DNA of 64,000 bases from DATBED01 sp036276195 (GCA_036276195.1 DATBED010000042.1:1-64000); one strand, 5' to 3'; shown: positions 33,256-43,457, numbered from the stretch's first letter. The notes: generated by a model not told the origin, from the letters alone. Program-made: numbers and translations.

Positions 33256-34018
33256 GAAAATCCTGGTAGTTACTGACAATAAGGAGTTGTTTGAGTTCTT
33301 CGCCGAACTATTAGTTGATCAAAAGGATCTACTAGGAGGCAGAACAGTCAAGTTTGTCTGTAGTCCGGGCAACGATCTTTTTGAGGATGACGTTCACGGA
33401 TATGCAGTTAGTCCTTTGCGTATCAAAGACCATATTGACGAAGTTATCCAGGATTTTGATCTTGTCATATCGGCTCACTGCAAACAAATTTTTCCGGACA
33501 AGCTGGTCCAGAACCGTACTTGCATCAACATACACCCCGGGCTTAATCCTTATAACAGAGGTTGGTTTCCGCAAGTTTTCTCAATCCTCAATAGCCTGCC
33601 GTTAGGCGCCACGATTCATGAAATTGACGAAGAAATTGATCACGGCAATATCATTGCCCAAAAAGCAGTGCCCCTTTTGGCGTGGGATACATCTCTGACG
33701 GCATATAATCGGGTGCAAGACGCAGAGAAGGACTTAATAAGAGAGAATCTCCAGGCAATTTTTACCAATACTTACACTACCTTTCCGCCAAAGGAAGAGG
33801 GCAATGTTAACTTGAAGTACGACTTTAATGAGTTACGCGAAATCAAGATAGAGGAAACTATCACGTTTCAAAAAGCCATCGATAAACTCCGAGCATTGAC
33901 CCATCCTCCGTATAAAAATGCCTATTTTATTGATCCTGTATCTGGGGATAAAATATGGATTCAGATCATACTAGAAAAGGACACTTCAGATGACAGATCG
34001 AACCAGACCAAAAGTTAG
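33245..34018 (+). CDS. vioF: Sugar N-formyltransferase (VioF-like)
   Basis: A 257-residue enzyme that would formylate the amino group of a dTDP-amino sugar using N10-formyltetrahydrofolate. The signature CINIHPGLNPYNRGWFPQ gives Asn95 and His97, and EIDHGNIIAQ gives Asp132, together the Asn-His-Asp triad of the formyltransferase fold. The sequence is close to dTDP-4-amino-4,6-dideoxyglucose formyltransferases. Coupled to the aminotransferase by overlap, it forms a two-step branch from the RmlB product to a formamido sugar. The following glycosyltransferase overlaps it by 29 bases. Confidence 0.88.
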   Translation: MINEKILVVTDNKELFEFFAELLVDQKDLLGGRTVKFVCSPGNDLFEDDVHGYAVSPLRIKDHIDEVIQDFDLVISAHCKQIFPDKLVQNRTCINIHPGLNPYNRGWFPQVFSILNSLPLGATIHEIDEEIDHGNIIAQKAVPLLAWDTSLTAYNRVQDAEKDLIRENLQAIFTNTYTTFPPKEEGNVNLKYDFNELREIKIEETITFQKAIDKLRALTHPPYKNAYFIDPVSGDKIWIQIILEKDTSDDRSNQTKS

Positions 34019-35090
34019 CATCATTGCCATATCGTATAACCACGAAAAGTACATCCGTCAGGCACTCGACAGTTTTATAAACCAACAGACGGACTTTAGT
34101 TATGAAATTGTGATTGGCGATGACCATTCAACGGATGATACCGTAAAAATTATTAAAGAGTACGCCGCCAAGCATCCGGATTTGATTAAGCCAATCCTGA
34201 GGAGCAAGAATGTAGGCATACCCAAAAATTTTGCGGATACCATGAACCATGCCAGCGGTGAGTACATTGCCTTATGTGAGTGTGATGACTTTTGGACAGA
34301 CCAGCACAAATTACAAATTCAAGCCGACTTTCTTGATAATAATCCGCAAGACGCTCTATGTTTTCACCCAGTCAGTATTGTCTTTGAAAACAAAGAAGGT
34401 AAAACGGGAACAGAAGTCTTCCCAGATAAAAAGGAATTTAAAGAGTTTACACTCGTCGAGCTACTGAGGCGAAACTTTATGCAAACCAACTCAGTTATGT
34501 ACCGCAGGCAAACGTACAAGGACTTCCCCCTGGATATACTGCCAGTTGACTGGTATCTACACCTTTATCACGCCCAATTTGGGGGGATAGGTTACATAGA
34601 TAGGGTCATGGCATCGTACAGAAGACACGAAAGTGGCGTGTGGTGGGCAAATAATGCTGAAGAGTTTTGGAATAAGAACGGCATTAAACATCTGGCAATG
34701 TATAGGGCGGCGCTAAAGTTATACGGGCAGGACAAAAAATACAAAGAGGTGCTCTACGAACCTATAAGTAGAGCCTTTCTAGCAATAGCTAATTTGAAAC
34801 CCTCGCCCGAGCACAACCTACTGTTTGAGGCATTTATAAAATATCCAGATATGGCAGCTGAATCGATCAGGCACTTCCTAACAGATAATAAAAAGATAAT
34901 TGAAGACAAAGATAAATTAATCGAGAGCGACGAGGCTCATATCAAAAAGTTAGAAACACTTGTTAATAAACAAAATGAGGACATGCAAATGGCTAATGCC
35001 GCCCTTAATGAAATTAATGACAGTAGGGCTTGGAAGTTGGCAAAGGGCATGAGAAAAGCTAAATCAACATTAACCAGAAGAAGCAAATAG
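33990..35090 (+). CDS. Glycosyltransferase, family 2
   Basis: A 366-residue GT-A enzyme. KVSIIAISYNHEKYIRQALD begins the domain, IVIGDDHSTDDT and CECDDFW carry the nucleotide- and metal-binding acidic residues. The C-terminal 90 residues are helical and charged (IIEDKDKLIESDEAHIKKLE) and end in the basic SRAWKLAKGMRKAKSTLTRR, a likely membrane-contact tail as in other O-antigen transferases. Its start overlaps the formyltransferase gene by 29 bases, so it may transfer the formamido sugar, but that is inference. Confidence 0.9.
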   Translation: MTDRTRPKVSIIAISYNHEKYIRQALDSFINQQTDFSYEIVIGDDHSTDDTVKIIKEYAAKHPDLIKPILRSKNVGIPKNFADTMNHASGEYIALCECDDFWTDQHKLQIQADFLDNNPQDALCFHPVSIVFENKEGKTGTEVFPDKKEFKEFTLVELLRRNFMQTNSVMYRRQTYKDFPLDILPVDWYLHLYHAQFGGIGYIDRVMASYRRHESGVWWANNAEEFWNKNGIKHLAMYRAALKLYGQDKKYKEVLYEPISRAFLAIANLKPSPEHNLLFEAFIKYPDMAAESIRHFLTDNKKIIEDKDKLIESDEAHIKKLETLVNKQNEDMQMANAALNEINDSRAWKLAKGMRKAKSTLTRRSK

Positions 35091-35093
35091 CTA

Positions 35094-36866
35094 ATGGTCA
35101 TTAAAGATATACTGAGAACAATACTGCCACCGGGAAGTAGGCAGCGTATTCTGGCCGGGCGGCTTAAAAGTATCATACTGCACGGTTCTAGCAGCAACGT
35201 TTTTATATATAAGAACTGGATTAAGCGAATTGAGCCCAAAACGCTCAGCCCGATACTGGAACATCAATCAATACTTGTATCTGTAGTTGTGCCTTGCTAC
35301 AACACGCCAGAACGCTACATTAAGGCACTGATAAAATCGCTAATTAGTCAAACCTATCAGAATTGGCAGCTGTGCATTGCCGACGGGTCAACCGATCAAG
35401 CGCTGGCCGAAACTATAAAGCACTTCGCTGATCAGGATGAGCGAATAGTCTACACGCGCGCAGAAGGCAACCTGGGCATTTCCGGCAACACCAATCTGGC
35501 GATTAAAAAAGCCAGTGGCGGCTATGTTGCATTTTTGGACCATGACGATATTCTGCCTACTTGGTCTCTCAACGAAATGGTTACAGTAATTAAACAGAAT
35601 CCCCAGGCTGGAGTTTTATATAGCGATGAAGACCGACTGACTGAAAACGGCCAGGTGAGATTATCGCCCTTTTTTAAGCCCGACTGGTCGCCCGATCTCT
35701 TTTTAAGCGCTAACTATGTCACGCATTTTTTCATGATCGAATCAGGGCTCCTTAAAAAGCTAGGTGGCTTGCGCTCACAGTACGACGGCTCGCAAGACTA
35801 TGATCTTATGCTGCGTGCTTTGGACGAAAAGCCAGAGATTGTGCATGTACCAAAAATTCTTTACCACATGAGAATGGCTAAAAACTCAACCGCATCAACA
35901 ATCAGTGCTAAGGATTACGTGCACAGTAGCGGCAACCAGGCAATTGTCGATTACCTCAAGCGCAACAACATTAAAGCTAAGGTACTGCAAATGCCCGATC
36001 GGCCAACTAATCATCGAATTAAATATGAACTTGACCTCAAAGCCAAAGTGTCAATTATCATTCCCTTTAAAGACAAGGCTGACCTGCTCAAAACTTGTGT
36101 GGGCAGCATTCTGACTAAAACTACCCATAAAAATTACGAAATCATTTTAGTTTCCAATAACAGTACAGAAAAGAAGACTTTTACTTATTTGAATAGCCTG
36201 AAGGAACACAAGAATATAAAAGTGTATAAATATGATAATCCCTTTAACTTTTCGGCTGTCAATAATTTCGGCCGGAGTAAGGCCAGTGGCCAGGTGCTAC
36301 TGTTTTTAAATAACGATACTAAGGTGCTGAATAGGGAATGGCTAGAAGAGCTAGCGGCTGTAGCCTTGCGGCCAGAAGTTGGAGAAGTCGGCGCATTGCT
36401 GTTTTACCCGAATAATACCATTCAGCATGCCGGCGTTATAGTGGGTTTGTTAGGCGTGGCTGGCCATGTTTTTAGGGAGCTCAAGCTCGGTACGTTAACA
36501 CCCTTTTGGCTGCCCGATTGGCCTAGGAACTATCTGGCGGTAACAGCCGCTTGTGTAGCCATAGAGGCTGCTAAATTTGATAAAATTGGCGGCTTTGACG
36601 AGCATTTTATTACGGCTGGCCAAGATGTGCGTCTGGGAATAGCACTTTACGAGGCTGGTTACCGCAACGTGTACTGGCCGTTTGCTCGACTAATTCACTA
36701 TGAGAATGTCAGTGTGGGCGCCTATAATGAACGAGACGATAATGTGCACGACTATACGGAATCAATGAAATATTATCGTCGCTACATTGAACAGGGCGAC
36801 CCTTATTTTAATCCTAACCTAGATACTATGAGCGAGATACCCATGCTACGGAGGAATAATGGCTGA
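35094..36866 (+). CDS. Two-domain glycosyltransferase, family 2
   Basis: A 590-residue protein with two GT-A domains. The first (about 65-300) has SVVVPCYNTPERYIKALIKS, IADGSTDQA and AFLDHDD. The second (about 320-590) has VSIIIPFKDKADLLKTCVGS, NPFNFSAVNNFGRSKASG and LNNDTKVL. Bifunctional transferases of this layout in O-antigen clusters add two sugars or repeat a disaccharide step. The start follows the preceding stop by three bases and the end overlaps the next gene by eight bases. Confidence 0.9.
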   Translation: MVIKDILRTILPPGSRQRILAGRLKSIILHGSSSNVFIYKNWIKRIEPKTLSPILEHQSILVSVVVPCYNTPERYIKALIKSLISQTYQNWQLCIADGSTDQALAETIKHFADQDERIVYTRAEGNLGISGNTNLAIKKASGGYVAFLDHDDILPTWSLNEMVTVIKQNPQAGVLYSDEDRLTENGQVRLSPFFKPDWSPDLFLSANYVTHFFMIESGLLKKLGGLRSQYDGSQDYDLMLRALDEKPEIVHVPKILYHMRMAKNSTASTISAKDYVHSSGNQAIVDYLKRNNIKAKVLQMPDRPTNHRIKYELDLKAKVSIIIPFKDKADLLKTCVGSILTKTTHKNYEIILVSNNSTEKKTFTYLNSLKEHKNIKVYKYDNPFNFSAVNNFGRSKASGQVLLFLNNDTKVLNREWLEELAAVALRPEVGEVGALLFYPNNTIQHAGVIVGLLGVAGHVFRELKLGTLTPFWLPDWPRNYLAVTAACVAIEAAKFDKIGGFDEHFITAGQDVRLGIALYEAGYRNVYWPFARLIHYENVSVGAYNERDDNVHDYTESMKYYRRYIEQGDPYFNPNLDTMSEIPMLRRNNG

Positions 36867-38166
36867 ATCGAATCTAAAAAAGGCCACCCGGATTTACAAA
36901 AACCAGGGCTTGCGTGGATTAGGCCGCAAAAGTAAGAGTGCAGCTCAATTACGTTTGAGTAAGCTTAGTCACAAACTAAAAGCCGAAGCCGAAACCTATG
37001 ATCAAAAAAACCTGCGCGAAGAGTATGGCTTTGTATCAAATGAGCTCTTTCAAATCACCAGCAAAGATATTGAGCACAGCAAAGTGGCAACTAGCGGCTC
37101 TAACCCTAAAGAAATCAAGACAGCCACCTGGTTTGTGCCATACTACGACCACTTTGGTTTTAATGGCATTCAAACCATTTTTCGCTTTATTGAAAAACTT
37201 AGCCAGGAGGGTGTACGCAATCGCATAGTTATTTACGATTATCCGCCTATGGACACGGCTAAATTGGAGCGTGAAATGCTGAGTTACTTTCCCAAGATCA
37301 AAAACTACGAAATCATTGTATTTGGCGACGATAAAGAAAAGGCTTTAGCAGCATTACCGCCGAGCGACATAGCCTTTTGTACTATCTGGGTGTCGGCCTA
37401 TCTGCTGTTGCGCTACAACAAAGCCAAGTGCAAGTACTATTTTATTCAAGATTATGAGCCGCTGTTTTATGTAGCCGGCTCTACCTATGCCTTGGCAGAA
37501 TCGACCTATCGTTTTGGCTTTACTGGTATTGTAAACACGCCCGGTCTTCTGGCGGCGGTGAATCAAAGGCACGGCCTTGAGGGTGTCAGCTTTATCCCGG
37601 CTGTGAACGCCGCGCTGTATTACGAAGAGCCTGGTCGTAAACCTAACCAAAAAGTGCGTATCTTTTTTTACGCTCGGCCTTACAATCCGCGCAACTCATT
37701 CAATCTGGGCATGGTTACGATTCAACACCTGCTTGATCGTTACAGCGATAAAATTGAGATAATCACCGCCGGCGCAGAATGGAATGAGGCCGAGTACGGC
37801 CTCAAGGGCCGCATTAATAACATGGGTTTGATTAAATCTTTAGATGAAGTGGCTGCTTTGTATCGTACTTGCGACATCGGCTTTGCTTACATGCTGAACA
37901 AACACACCACCTATCAAATGATGGAGTACAGCGCTTCAGGTATGGCTACGGTCATGAACGAAAATGAAGATCATCACTGGCTGCATAAAGACGGCATCAA
38001 TTGCCTGCTGGCCGAACCGTCGCCGTCTGCCATGGCTGAAAAGATTGGTCTGTTGGTGGACGACCCGACGCTGCGACGCAAGCTGGTCAAAAATGCTCAA
38101 AAAGAGCTGGGTTATTCGTGGGACCAGCAAACCGAATCCATCTGGAACTATATAAAAAACCAGTAA
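36859..38166 (+). CDS. GT4-like glycosyltransferase (WsaF type)
   Basis: A 435-residue GT-B enzyme. The N-terminal 60 residues are basic and helical. TATWFVPYYDHFGFNGIQTI and KCKYYFIQDYEPLFY resemble the WsaF family of beta-1,2-rhamnosyltransferases of S-layer glycans, as does RIFFYARPYNPRNSFNLGM and the later MMEYSASGMATVMNENE. It likely transfers rhamnose in the polymer. It is the last gene of the plus-strand run 31558-38166, and converges with the secreted protein gene at 38177. Confidence 0.85.
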   Translation: MAESNLKKATRIYKNQGLRGLGRKSKSAAQLRLSKLSHKLKAEAETYDQKNLREEYGFVSNELFQITSKDIEHSKVATSGSNPKEIKTATWFVPYYDHFGFNGIQTIFRFIEKLSQEGVRNRIVIYDYPPMDTAKLEREMLSYFPKIKNYEIIVFGDDKEKALAALPPSDIAFCTIWVSAYLLLRYNKAKCKYYFIQDYEPLFYVAGSTYALAESTYRFGFTGIVNTPGLLAAVNQRHGLEGVSFIPAVNAALYYEEPGRKPNQKVRIFFYARPYNPRNSFNLGMVTIQHLLDRYSDKIEIITAGAEWNEAEYGLKGRINNMGLIKSLDEVAALYRTCDIGFAYMLNKHTTYQMMEYSASGMATVMNENEDHHWLHKDGINCLLAEPSPSAMAEKIGLLVDDPTLRRKLVKNAQKELGYSWDQQTESIWNYIKNQ

Positions 38167-38176
38167 CCAACCCAAT

Positions 38177-40591
38177 TTAATTGTCGTAGGTGTAGCCCGA
38201 GGGCATAGCCGTAAAGAAGTCGGGACTGACATCTATAATCTTGGCTGATGTACCACCCAGGTTTACGAAGGCATTGTAAGAAGCAATGTAGTGTGAAGCG
38301 CCACCGGTGCCGTAGTAAACACCTCCAGTGGCTTTGTTGCGGACAAACTGGCCAAGGGGTGTGATCCTGTTTGTCCCATACAAAGAGCCGGGATCTATAG
38401 AAGTGGCTGCTTGGCTAGTGGTATTGATGCCCCACTGACTGGCAGCGACTGAGCCAATACTCACAATCGTTTTGCTGGTTACATAACCAAGACTACCCCC
38501 CGACTTTATCCATCGCGTCAGCGTTCCGGCCGATGGGTAGCCCGTGCTCAACACATTTGGGTTGAGGTTGGAACGAATAGCGCCCCAGTCTATGCCAAAA
38601 TCATTGGCCATGTCTACAGAAGGAACGTATAGGCTAGCATTGTTGTTTGCAATGTACAGTGCATTACCATTAAGCACTGTGTACGGTGCGCCGTCACGCA
38701 ACACATCTGCACCTGCTGGAACTGTGGCTATAGAATCGGCATTAAGGTTGAGAGTGTTACCAGGATTAATACCCAGACCGTAGTAGTCGTCAGGGCTTGG
38801 TACATAACGTAGTGTATGTGATTGCAGCTGGTAAGCATTGCCTTGGCTGTATATATTGTGCTGCTCGGCCGAATTGGGCAGGCCACTCAGTCCGTTGGCA
38901 GACAACGATTCAAAACTGCTAGTGTACCAGTTAGCAGGATCTGCACTTATGTTTACTTTGCGACCACTGTCAATCAAATAATAGTTATTGTTAGTATCTT
39001 CTACCCATATAGATAGAGTACTGGCTGATGTGGGCAAGCTTTGATCGGTGCTCGATGATGGAGGTACAATTATCGCCTGATTGCCCCAAGCCTGGTAAAC
39101 TGACCAACTAGGCACAGTATGATAACTTTGGCCGTCAAAGTAGTACATACTAGAGTTGTTGAAATCAATGAAGTTAGGTAGACTGATTTGCAATGAGCCC
39201 AGCGGTTGTGTAGCGTTCAAGTCGGCCTGTACTATAGGCACCGACTGATTCGGAGAATAACCAGCTGCCCTCATGTCTGCGGTCGTGGCGAACGGCTCCC
39301 TGCTGCCATTTTGCATAAGGTAGTATTGACCATTTACTTGCATGAGAGGCTGATCACTACCGCCATTGGTTAAGCCCTGGTCAAAATAGGTGTTATTGAG
39401 GTTGGTTACATCGCCCGGCGTGTTACCCAGACAGTCTAAGCCCCACTGAGTGCAGTATTGACTCCATGCATACCGGGTACCGTGATCAACAAGAAAAAGG
39501 CTCTGAGTATTACTATCCCAAACCAACGTTTTTAGAACTCCTCCATTGGCATAGCCTTGTAGGGCGCTATCGTCCATAGGGATAATCGGGTAGCCGTTAA
39601 GGTTGTAGGCTAGTAGTGTAGACCAGCTCATAACTGCGTAACGGGTATTATTCGTAAGGCTCACAAAGTATATTTGGCCAGTTTGGTTATCGACCGCCAG
39701 CAGTGAGCCTAGCGGCTCTGGGTAGCTGGTGCTTCCGAACCACTGATCGAACACTGTATCGAAACTTTGGTTTCCAGAAAGGTGCGGCGTGTACCAATAA
39801 AGCGCCGCAGTGGCGCCATTATCCATATGTACTGACGTGCCGTCGATTGTTGTATAGCCATCGTAGAAAGTGGAGGGCCCGCCCGGACATATTTTGAATG
39901 TGCCTTGCGTCATTGGACCACCGTAGCATGTTTGCGGGTCGTCAGAATTATTCCAGTTACCCTTAACAACTTCCCAGTTAATATTGCCTTGAGAGCGTTG
40001 CTCGCCAAACTTAAACAGCCAAGCCGCTCTAATGACTTGCTGTGAAAAGCCAGCTTTAGAGGCTGAGTTTACGCAAGTAGATCCAGCAGTTGTTACCATC
40101 ACTCCGTTACGCTCATATAAATTTACATTTGAATAACTGTATTTGGTGCCGCTATCGGGACAGCCATAACCCGCAGCAGCAGCGTACTGATTCTGGTTGC
40201 TGGCATTGCAAATACCGCTTCCACCTGTTACGAGGCTTTGCTCTTTCTGAAGAGTTACAAGCAAAACTTGGGGGTTAAGTCCGTAGGCATTAGCCGCGTC
40301 GTATATTACCTGTCCGGCAGTAGTAAAATTGCCGTAGCCAAATCCACCCGAAGGAGAGTAGCTATTAGGGTCAATAGCCTGAAAACCGCTGTTAGGACTA
40401 ATACAGCTACCAGAAAAATTGTTGAGGAAATTATTAATTTGTAGTGCGCTCATAGAGCCGGCGTTATCAAAGATGCCATCATCAATGACATCATTCGGAT
40501 TGAAAGTTGCAGCTGACACCTTGTAGCCCGGAAGATTTAGCAGGACAGCACCTACTATTGACAAGATCAAGATTCTAAGAAGTTTTTTCAT
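38177..40591 (-). CDS. Secreted protein with lysozyme-like domain and repeated C-terminal part
   Basis: An 804-residue exported protein. A signal peptide covers residues 1-27 (LLRILILSIVGAVLLNL, then VSAATF). Residues of about 30-290 include NPQVLLVTLQKEQSLVTG, where Glu117 resembles the catalytic glutamate of transglycosylase/lysozyme folds, followed by NGATAALYWYTPHLSGNQSF. The last 500 residues contain repeated segments of about 60-80 residues with the pattern YYLI-DSGRK/YFDGQSYHTV, resembling beta-strand surface repeats of Actinobacteria. It probably acts on or binds cell wall outside the cell. Its ATG overlaps the stop of the anchored protein upstream (ATGA). Confidence 0.72.
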   Translation of the reverse strand: MKKLLRILILSIVGAVLLNLPGYKVSAATFNPNDVIDDGIFDNAGSMSALQINNFLNNFSGSCISPNSGFQAIDPNSYSPSGGFGYGNFTTAGQVIYDAANAYGLNPQVLLVTLQKEQSLVTGGSGICNASNQNQYAAAAGYGCPDSGTKYSYSNVNLYERNGVMVTTAGSTCVNSASKAGFSQQVIRAAWLFKFGEQRSQGNINWEVVKGNWNNSDDPQTCYGGPMTQGTFKICPGGPSTFYDGYTTIDGTSVHMDNGATAALYWYTPHLSGNQSFDTVFDQWFGSTSYPEPLGSLLAVDNQTGQIYFVSLTNNTRYAVMSWSTLLAYNLNGYPIIPMDDSALQGYANGGVLKTLVWDSNTQSLFLVDHGTRYAWSQYCTQWGLDCLGNTPGDVTNLNNTYFDQGLTNGGSDQPLMQVNGQYYLMQNGSREPFATTADMRAAGYSPNQSVPIVQADLNATQPLGSLQISLPNFIDFNNSSMYYFDGQSYHTVPSWSVYQAWGNQAIIVPPSSSTDQSLPTSASTLSIWVEDTNNNYYLIDSGRKVNISADPANWYTSSFESLSANGLSGLPNSAEQHNIYSQGNAYQLQSHTLRYVPSPDDYYGLGINPGNTLNLNADSIATVPAGADVLRDGAPYTVLNGNALYIANNNASLYVPSVDMANDFGIDWGAIRSNLNPNVLSTGYPSAGTLTRWIKSGGSLGYVTSKTIVSIGSVAASQWGINTTSQAATSIDPGSLYGTNRITPLGQFVRNKATGGVYYGTGGASHYIASYNAFVNLGGTSAKIIDVSPDFFTAMPSGYTYDN

Positions 40592-41148
40592 GGTGAGACA
40601 ACCAACTCCATTACATCACTAGCACTTTGAGTTTGGTAGCCAAGCGTTGCGGTGGCTTTAACTTGCCATGATCCGGTAGTTAGGCCGATATTTTGTAATG
40701 TCCAGGACCAATAAGTTGAACCGCCACTATCAGTGACTTGGGCTGGCAGGGATTTCTGAACGCCATCTTTAGTGAAAAAGACCTGACAGGTAGCACCTGG
40801 TGTAGTATTGCAAACAGACACAATACTGTTAGGTGCTGGCAAGTCACTAAGATTGGGATGATGATTACTCACGAAGCCGCCAGAAGGCTGCACAAGAGGA
40901 GAGCTAACAGTAGAATTGCTCTTGGCGCCGCTACTTGGAGCGATAGAAAGAGGGGAATTACCTTTGCTACTTCCACTCGAACTCTGGTCGCCCTTGGTGT
41001 ATTGATTTGCCGACCGTGGGGTCACTTGCTTTTGTAACACAAAGTGGTCAAGCACAACGGAGCCGATTACTAACAATATAACCAGCGCAGCTCCTACAGC
41101 ACGTAGCTTCTTTAGTCGTTTTTGATAAAGTGATGATTTTGATGCCAT
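40588..41148 (-). CDS. Membrane-anchored protein with Ig-like domain
   Basis: A 186-residue protein with a basic N-terminus (SKSSLYQKRLKKLR) and one membrane helix, AVGAALVILLVIGSVVLDHFV. A Ser-rich linker leads to a domain of about 85 residues (SIVSVCNTTPGATCQVFFTK, then WSWTLQNIGLTTGSWQVKAT) that looks like an immunoglobulin-like beta-sandwich. It is translationally coupled to the secreted protein downstream, suggesting the two act together at the surface, for example as anchor and ligand. No specific family was recognised. Confidence 0.7.
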   Translation of the reverse strand: MASKSSLYQKRLKKLRAVGAALVILLVIGSVVLDHFVLQKQVTPRSANQYTKGDQSSSGSSKGNSPLSIAPSSGAKSNSTVSSPLVQPSGGFVSNHHPNLSDLPAPNSIVSVCNTTPGATCQVFFTKDGVQKSLPAQVTDSGGSTYWSWTLQNIGLTTGSWQVKATATLGYQTQSASDVMELVVSP

Positions 41149-41222
41149 TCTATATTTATTTTAACAATACAATACGATCAACTGTTACTAAGTTTACCAC
41201 AATTCCTTACTTAAATTAAGCG

Positions 41223-43457
41223 TCAAAACAGATCAACGAAGGAATTCCAAGAAGATGGCATGGGTGTTTTTAGATATGCCAGACCGACCAATAGCCACCC
41301 AAAGATAAATAGAAACAGTCCAATGTATATATGCGGAGGGAGATAGTTAAAGTCTAATGTATGGCTGCCGCTCGGAACTTCTACAGCTTGAAATAACGAG
41401 CCATTTTTCTTAACTGATAGAGGAAGGCTACCTGACTTTACGCTCCAGCCAGGACTGTATAGTTCGCGGCGCAAAAGCTGTCCAGACCGAGAACACTCTA
41501 ACGTGACCCGCGCCTTCCCGTCGGAGCTGACGATATTACAGGCACCTCCAGTAACGGCAAAGTACGGCTGCGGGCTAGGCAGCTGATAAATAGTTGCAGC
41601 AGCACTAGTAAAAACAGATTTAAGACCCACTGTTTGAATCTCTGATGGCGTAAGAGTGCTAGGGAATGTTACCAAATACTTTACGCCTACATATTCGTAG
41701 GAGCTCAAGTTTTTTAAAAAAACATCCTTTGGGCTTAGGCTCCCAGGTGAGGGGGGGTCAACGCCGGAAAAGGCTGCTGGGTTAGCAGCAGGATCCAGGT
41801 ACTTGGTCATATAGTTTGTCCAATTCTTGGACAGGGGTAGATTATTAGTGTCTATCGAAGCAATTCCGTAGTATGAGCCATAATTCGGCTGGATCGGGCC
41901 GAGGCTAAACATGCGGTATGACTCCAAATGTGTTTGCAAAAAGGATACCGGAGCTGTGTCAACTTGAGTCCTACTAGGGGCAGATAATTGAGGGAAGATA
42001 AACATCAGCATAACATCAGCAACTATAATTGCCGAGCACACTAACCTACGATATTTGTAGTGTCTTAATATTGAAGCAGCAATTAACGCTACGCTTCCAA
42101 GGCTCCAAACCAACGAAACTATCATATATAGACGATGATGAGGGGCAGCGACTAGTAAGTGCTCCTGTTTAGAAGCGATTACGGCTAGGATTACACAAAT
42201 CATTACCAGTAAAGCACAAACAATGTATATTTGCCGGTTGATACTTCTTTTAGCTTGCGTCACTCTCTCAAAACCAAAAGCTGCCAGCATAATAGCGGCA
42301 AATTCAAGGGCCGGTTCCACGTAACGGTAAATAGCGACCTTTGACATACCTGGAATCAAATTCAGTATGTACGAGATACCAGGAAAGCCATATACTCGAG
42401 CTGCTAGTATAGCGATCCAGATAAGTAAGCTGACTTTTAGCACACGTCTATGTTTTCCAAAAACGCTCATGCCGCCAAAGAATAGTAAACACAGAGTTAT
42501 ATACCCGCCTACATTTCCCCAAATAATCGGCAAATGACCAGTAGGATCATAGCGAGCTATGCCGTAAATAGGCCCGTAAATGTAAGGAAATACCAACATG
42601 GGCAGACTCAGGTACGGCAATGCTGTATTAGAAAGCCCGGCGTGATCGCCAATGAATGCATTATGTAAGTAACCTATAAAAGCAATTAGTATCGGCGCAG
42701 CTAACAATAGGCCCACGAAGCCACCAGCCAGCACCTTAAGCATAAGTTTGCGCCAGACACTATGACGAAGCTGAATTAGACGGGCAAGCAGCCATAGGCC
42801 GGCAAGTATACCGTCTAGATAGGCCTCCTCGGGAAACCCTGCATACAATGAGAGCGCTAGAGCCAAGGCAAGTAACAGCCATCCCCTTTTTTGTTGATTC
42901 ACAGCCTTGTCGTAAGCAATTTCTATGCCTAGTATCAGGAGCGGCAAAAAAGCAATTGGGTTAAAATTGGGGCTTCCAAACCAGGCGAAGGCTCCGTTTA
43001 GACCGAACGCAATACCGAATACTGTACTGGTTACTTTTCGGAGCCCGAGCTTTCTTAGAAGATAATAGGTTGCTACGCCAGCGATAACCTCCAGGATTAT
43101 ATGAAAGTAGAGCAAACCATTGCTTAGCTCTAAAATAAGCGTCAGCGGAAACAGGGCGGCCGATTGCATGTCACCGGCCAGCGGCGCTCCAACTTGTTCA
43201 TTGTAATTCCACCATGGCATGTGACCATGGAGGATTTGTGTGGCCGCCGCATGACCCAGTGCTTGTGTCGTAGTGCCGTCGTTCGGATCTATGGTATCTT
43301 GCCCTTGCACTAACTGAGAGGAAGAAACCGCCAAACCAGACTGGGTATTAATGGGGTTAGGGTTAGTAAGGTGAGCTAAGTATAAACTGTTAGCTAGAAA
43401 AATAGCTGCAACAACTATGAGGGGCCCAGTAAGTCGATTGCTCATTAATCTCTTCAT
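41223..43457 (-). CDS. YfhO family membrane protein (copy 1)
   Basis: A protein of about 744 residues with about 12 membrane helices followed by an extracytoplasmic C-terminal domain and a last helix. It fits the YfhO family, whose Gram-positive members glycosylate lipoteichoic acid or related polymers in the GT-C fold. GHMPWWNYNEQVGAPLAGD in the first loop is exactly conserved in the divergent copy at 43579. ATG 43457 is preferred to a TTG six bases upstream. The two copies are head to head across 121 bases. Confidence 0.82.
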   Translation of the reverse strand: MKRLMSNRLTGPLIVVAAIFLANSLYLAHLTNPNPINTQSGLAVSSSQLVQGQDTIDPNDGTTTQALGHAAATQILHGHMPWWNYNEQVGAPLAGDMQSAALFPLTLILELSNGLLYFHIILEVIAGVATYYLLRKLGLRKVTSTVFGIAFGLNGAFAWFGSPNFNPIAFLPLLILGIEIAYDKAVNQQKRGWLLLALALALSLYAGFPEEAYLDGILAGLWLLARLIQLRHSVWRKLMLKVLAGGFVGLLLAAPILIAFIGYLHNAFIGDHAGLSNTALPYLSLPMLVFPYIYGPIYGIARYDPTGHLPIIWGNVGGYITLCLLFFGGMSVFGKHRRVLKVSLLIWIAILAARVYGFPGISYILNLIPGMSKVAIYRYVEPALEFAAIMLAAFGFERVTQAKRSINRQIYIVCALLVMICVILAVIASKQEHLLVAAPHHRLYMIVSLVWSLGSVALIAASILRHYKYRRLVCSAIIVADVMLMFIFPQLSAPSRTQVDTAPVSFLQTHLESYRMFSLGPIQPNYGSYYGIASIDTNNLPLSKNWTNYMTKYLDPAANPAAFSGVDPPSPGSLSPKDVFLKNLSSYEYVGVKYLVTFPSTLTPSEIQTVGLKSVFTSAAATIYQLPSPQPYFAVTGGACNIVSSDGKARVTLECSRSGQLLRRELYSPGWSVKSGSLPLSVKKNGSLFQAVEVPSGSHTLDFNYLPPHIYIGLFLFIFGWLLVGLAYLKTPMPSSWNSFVDLF

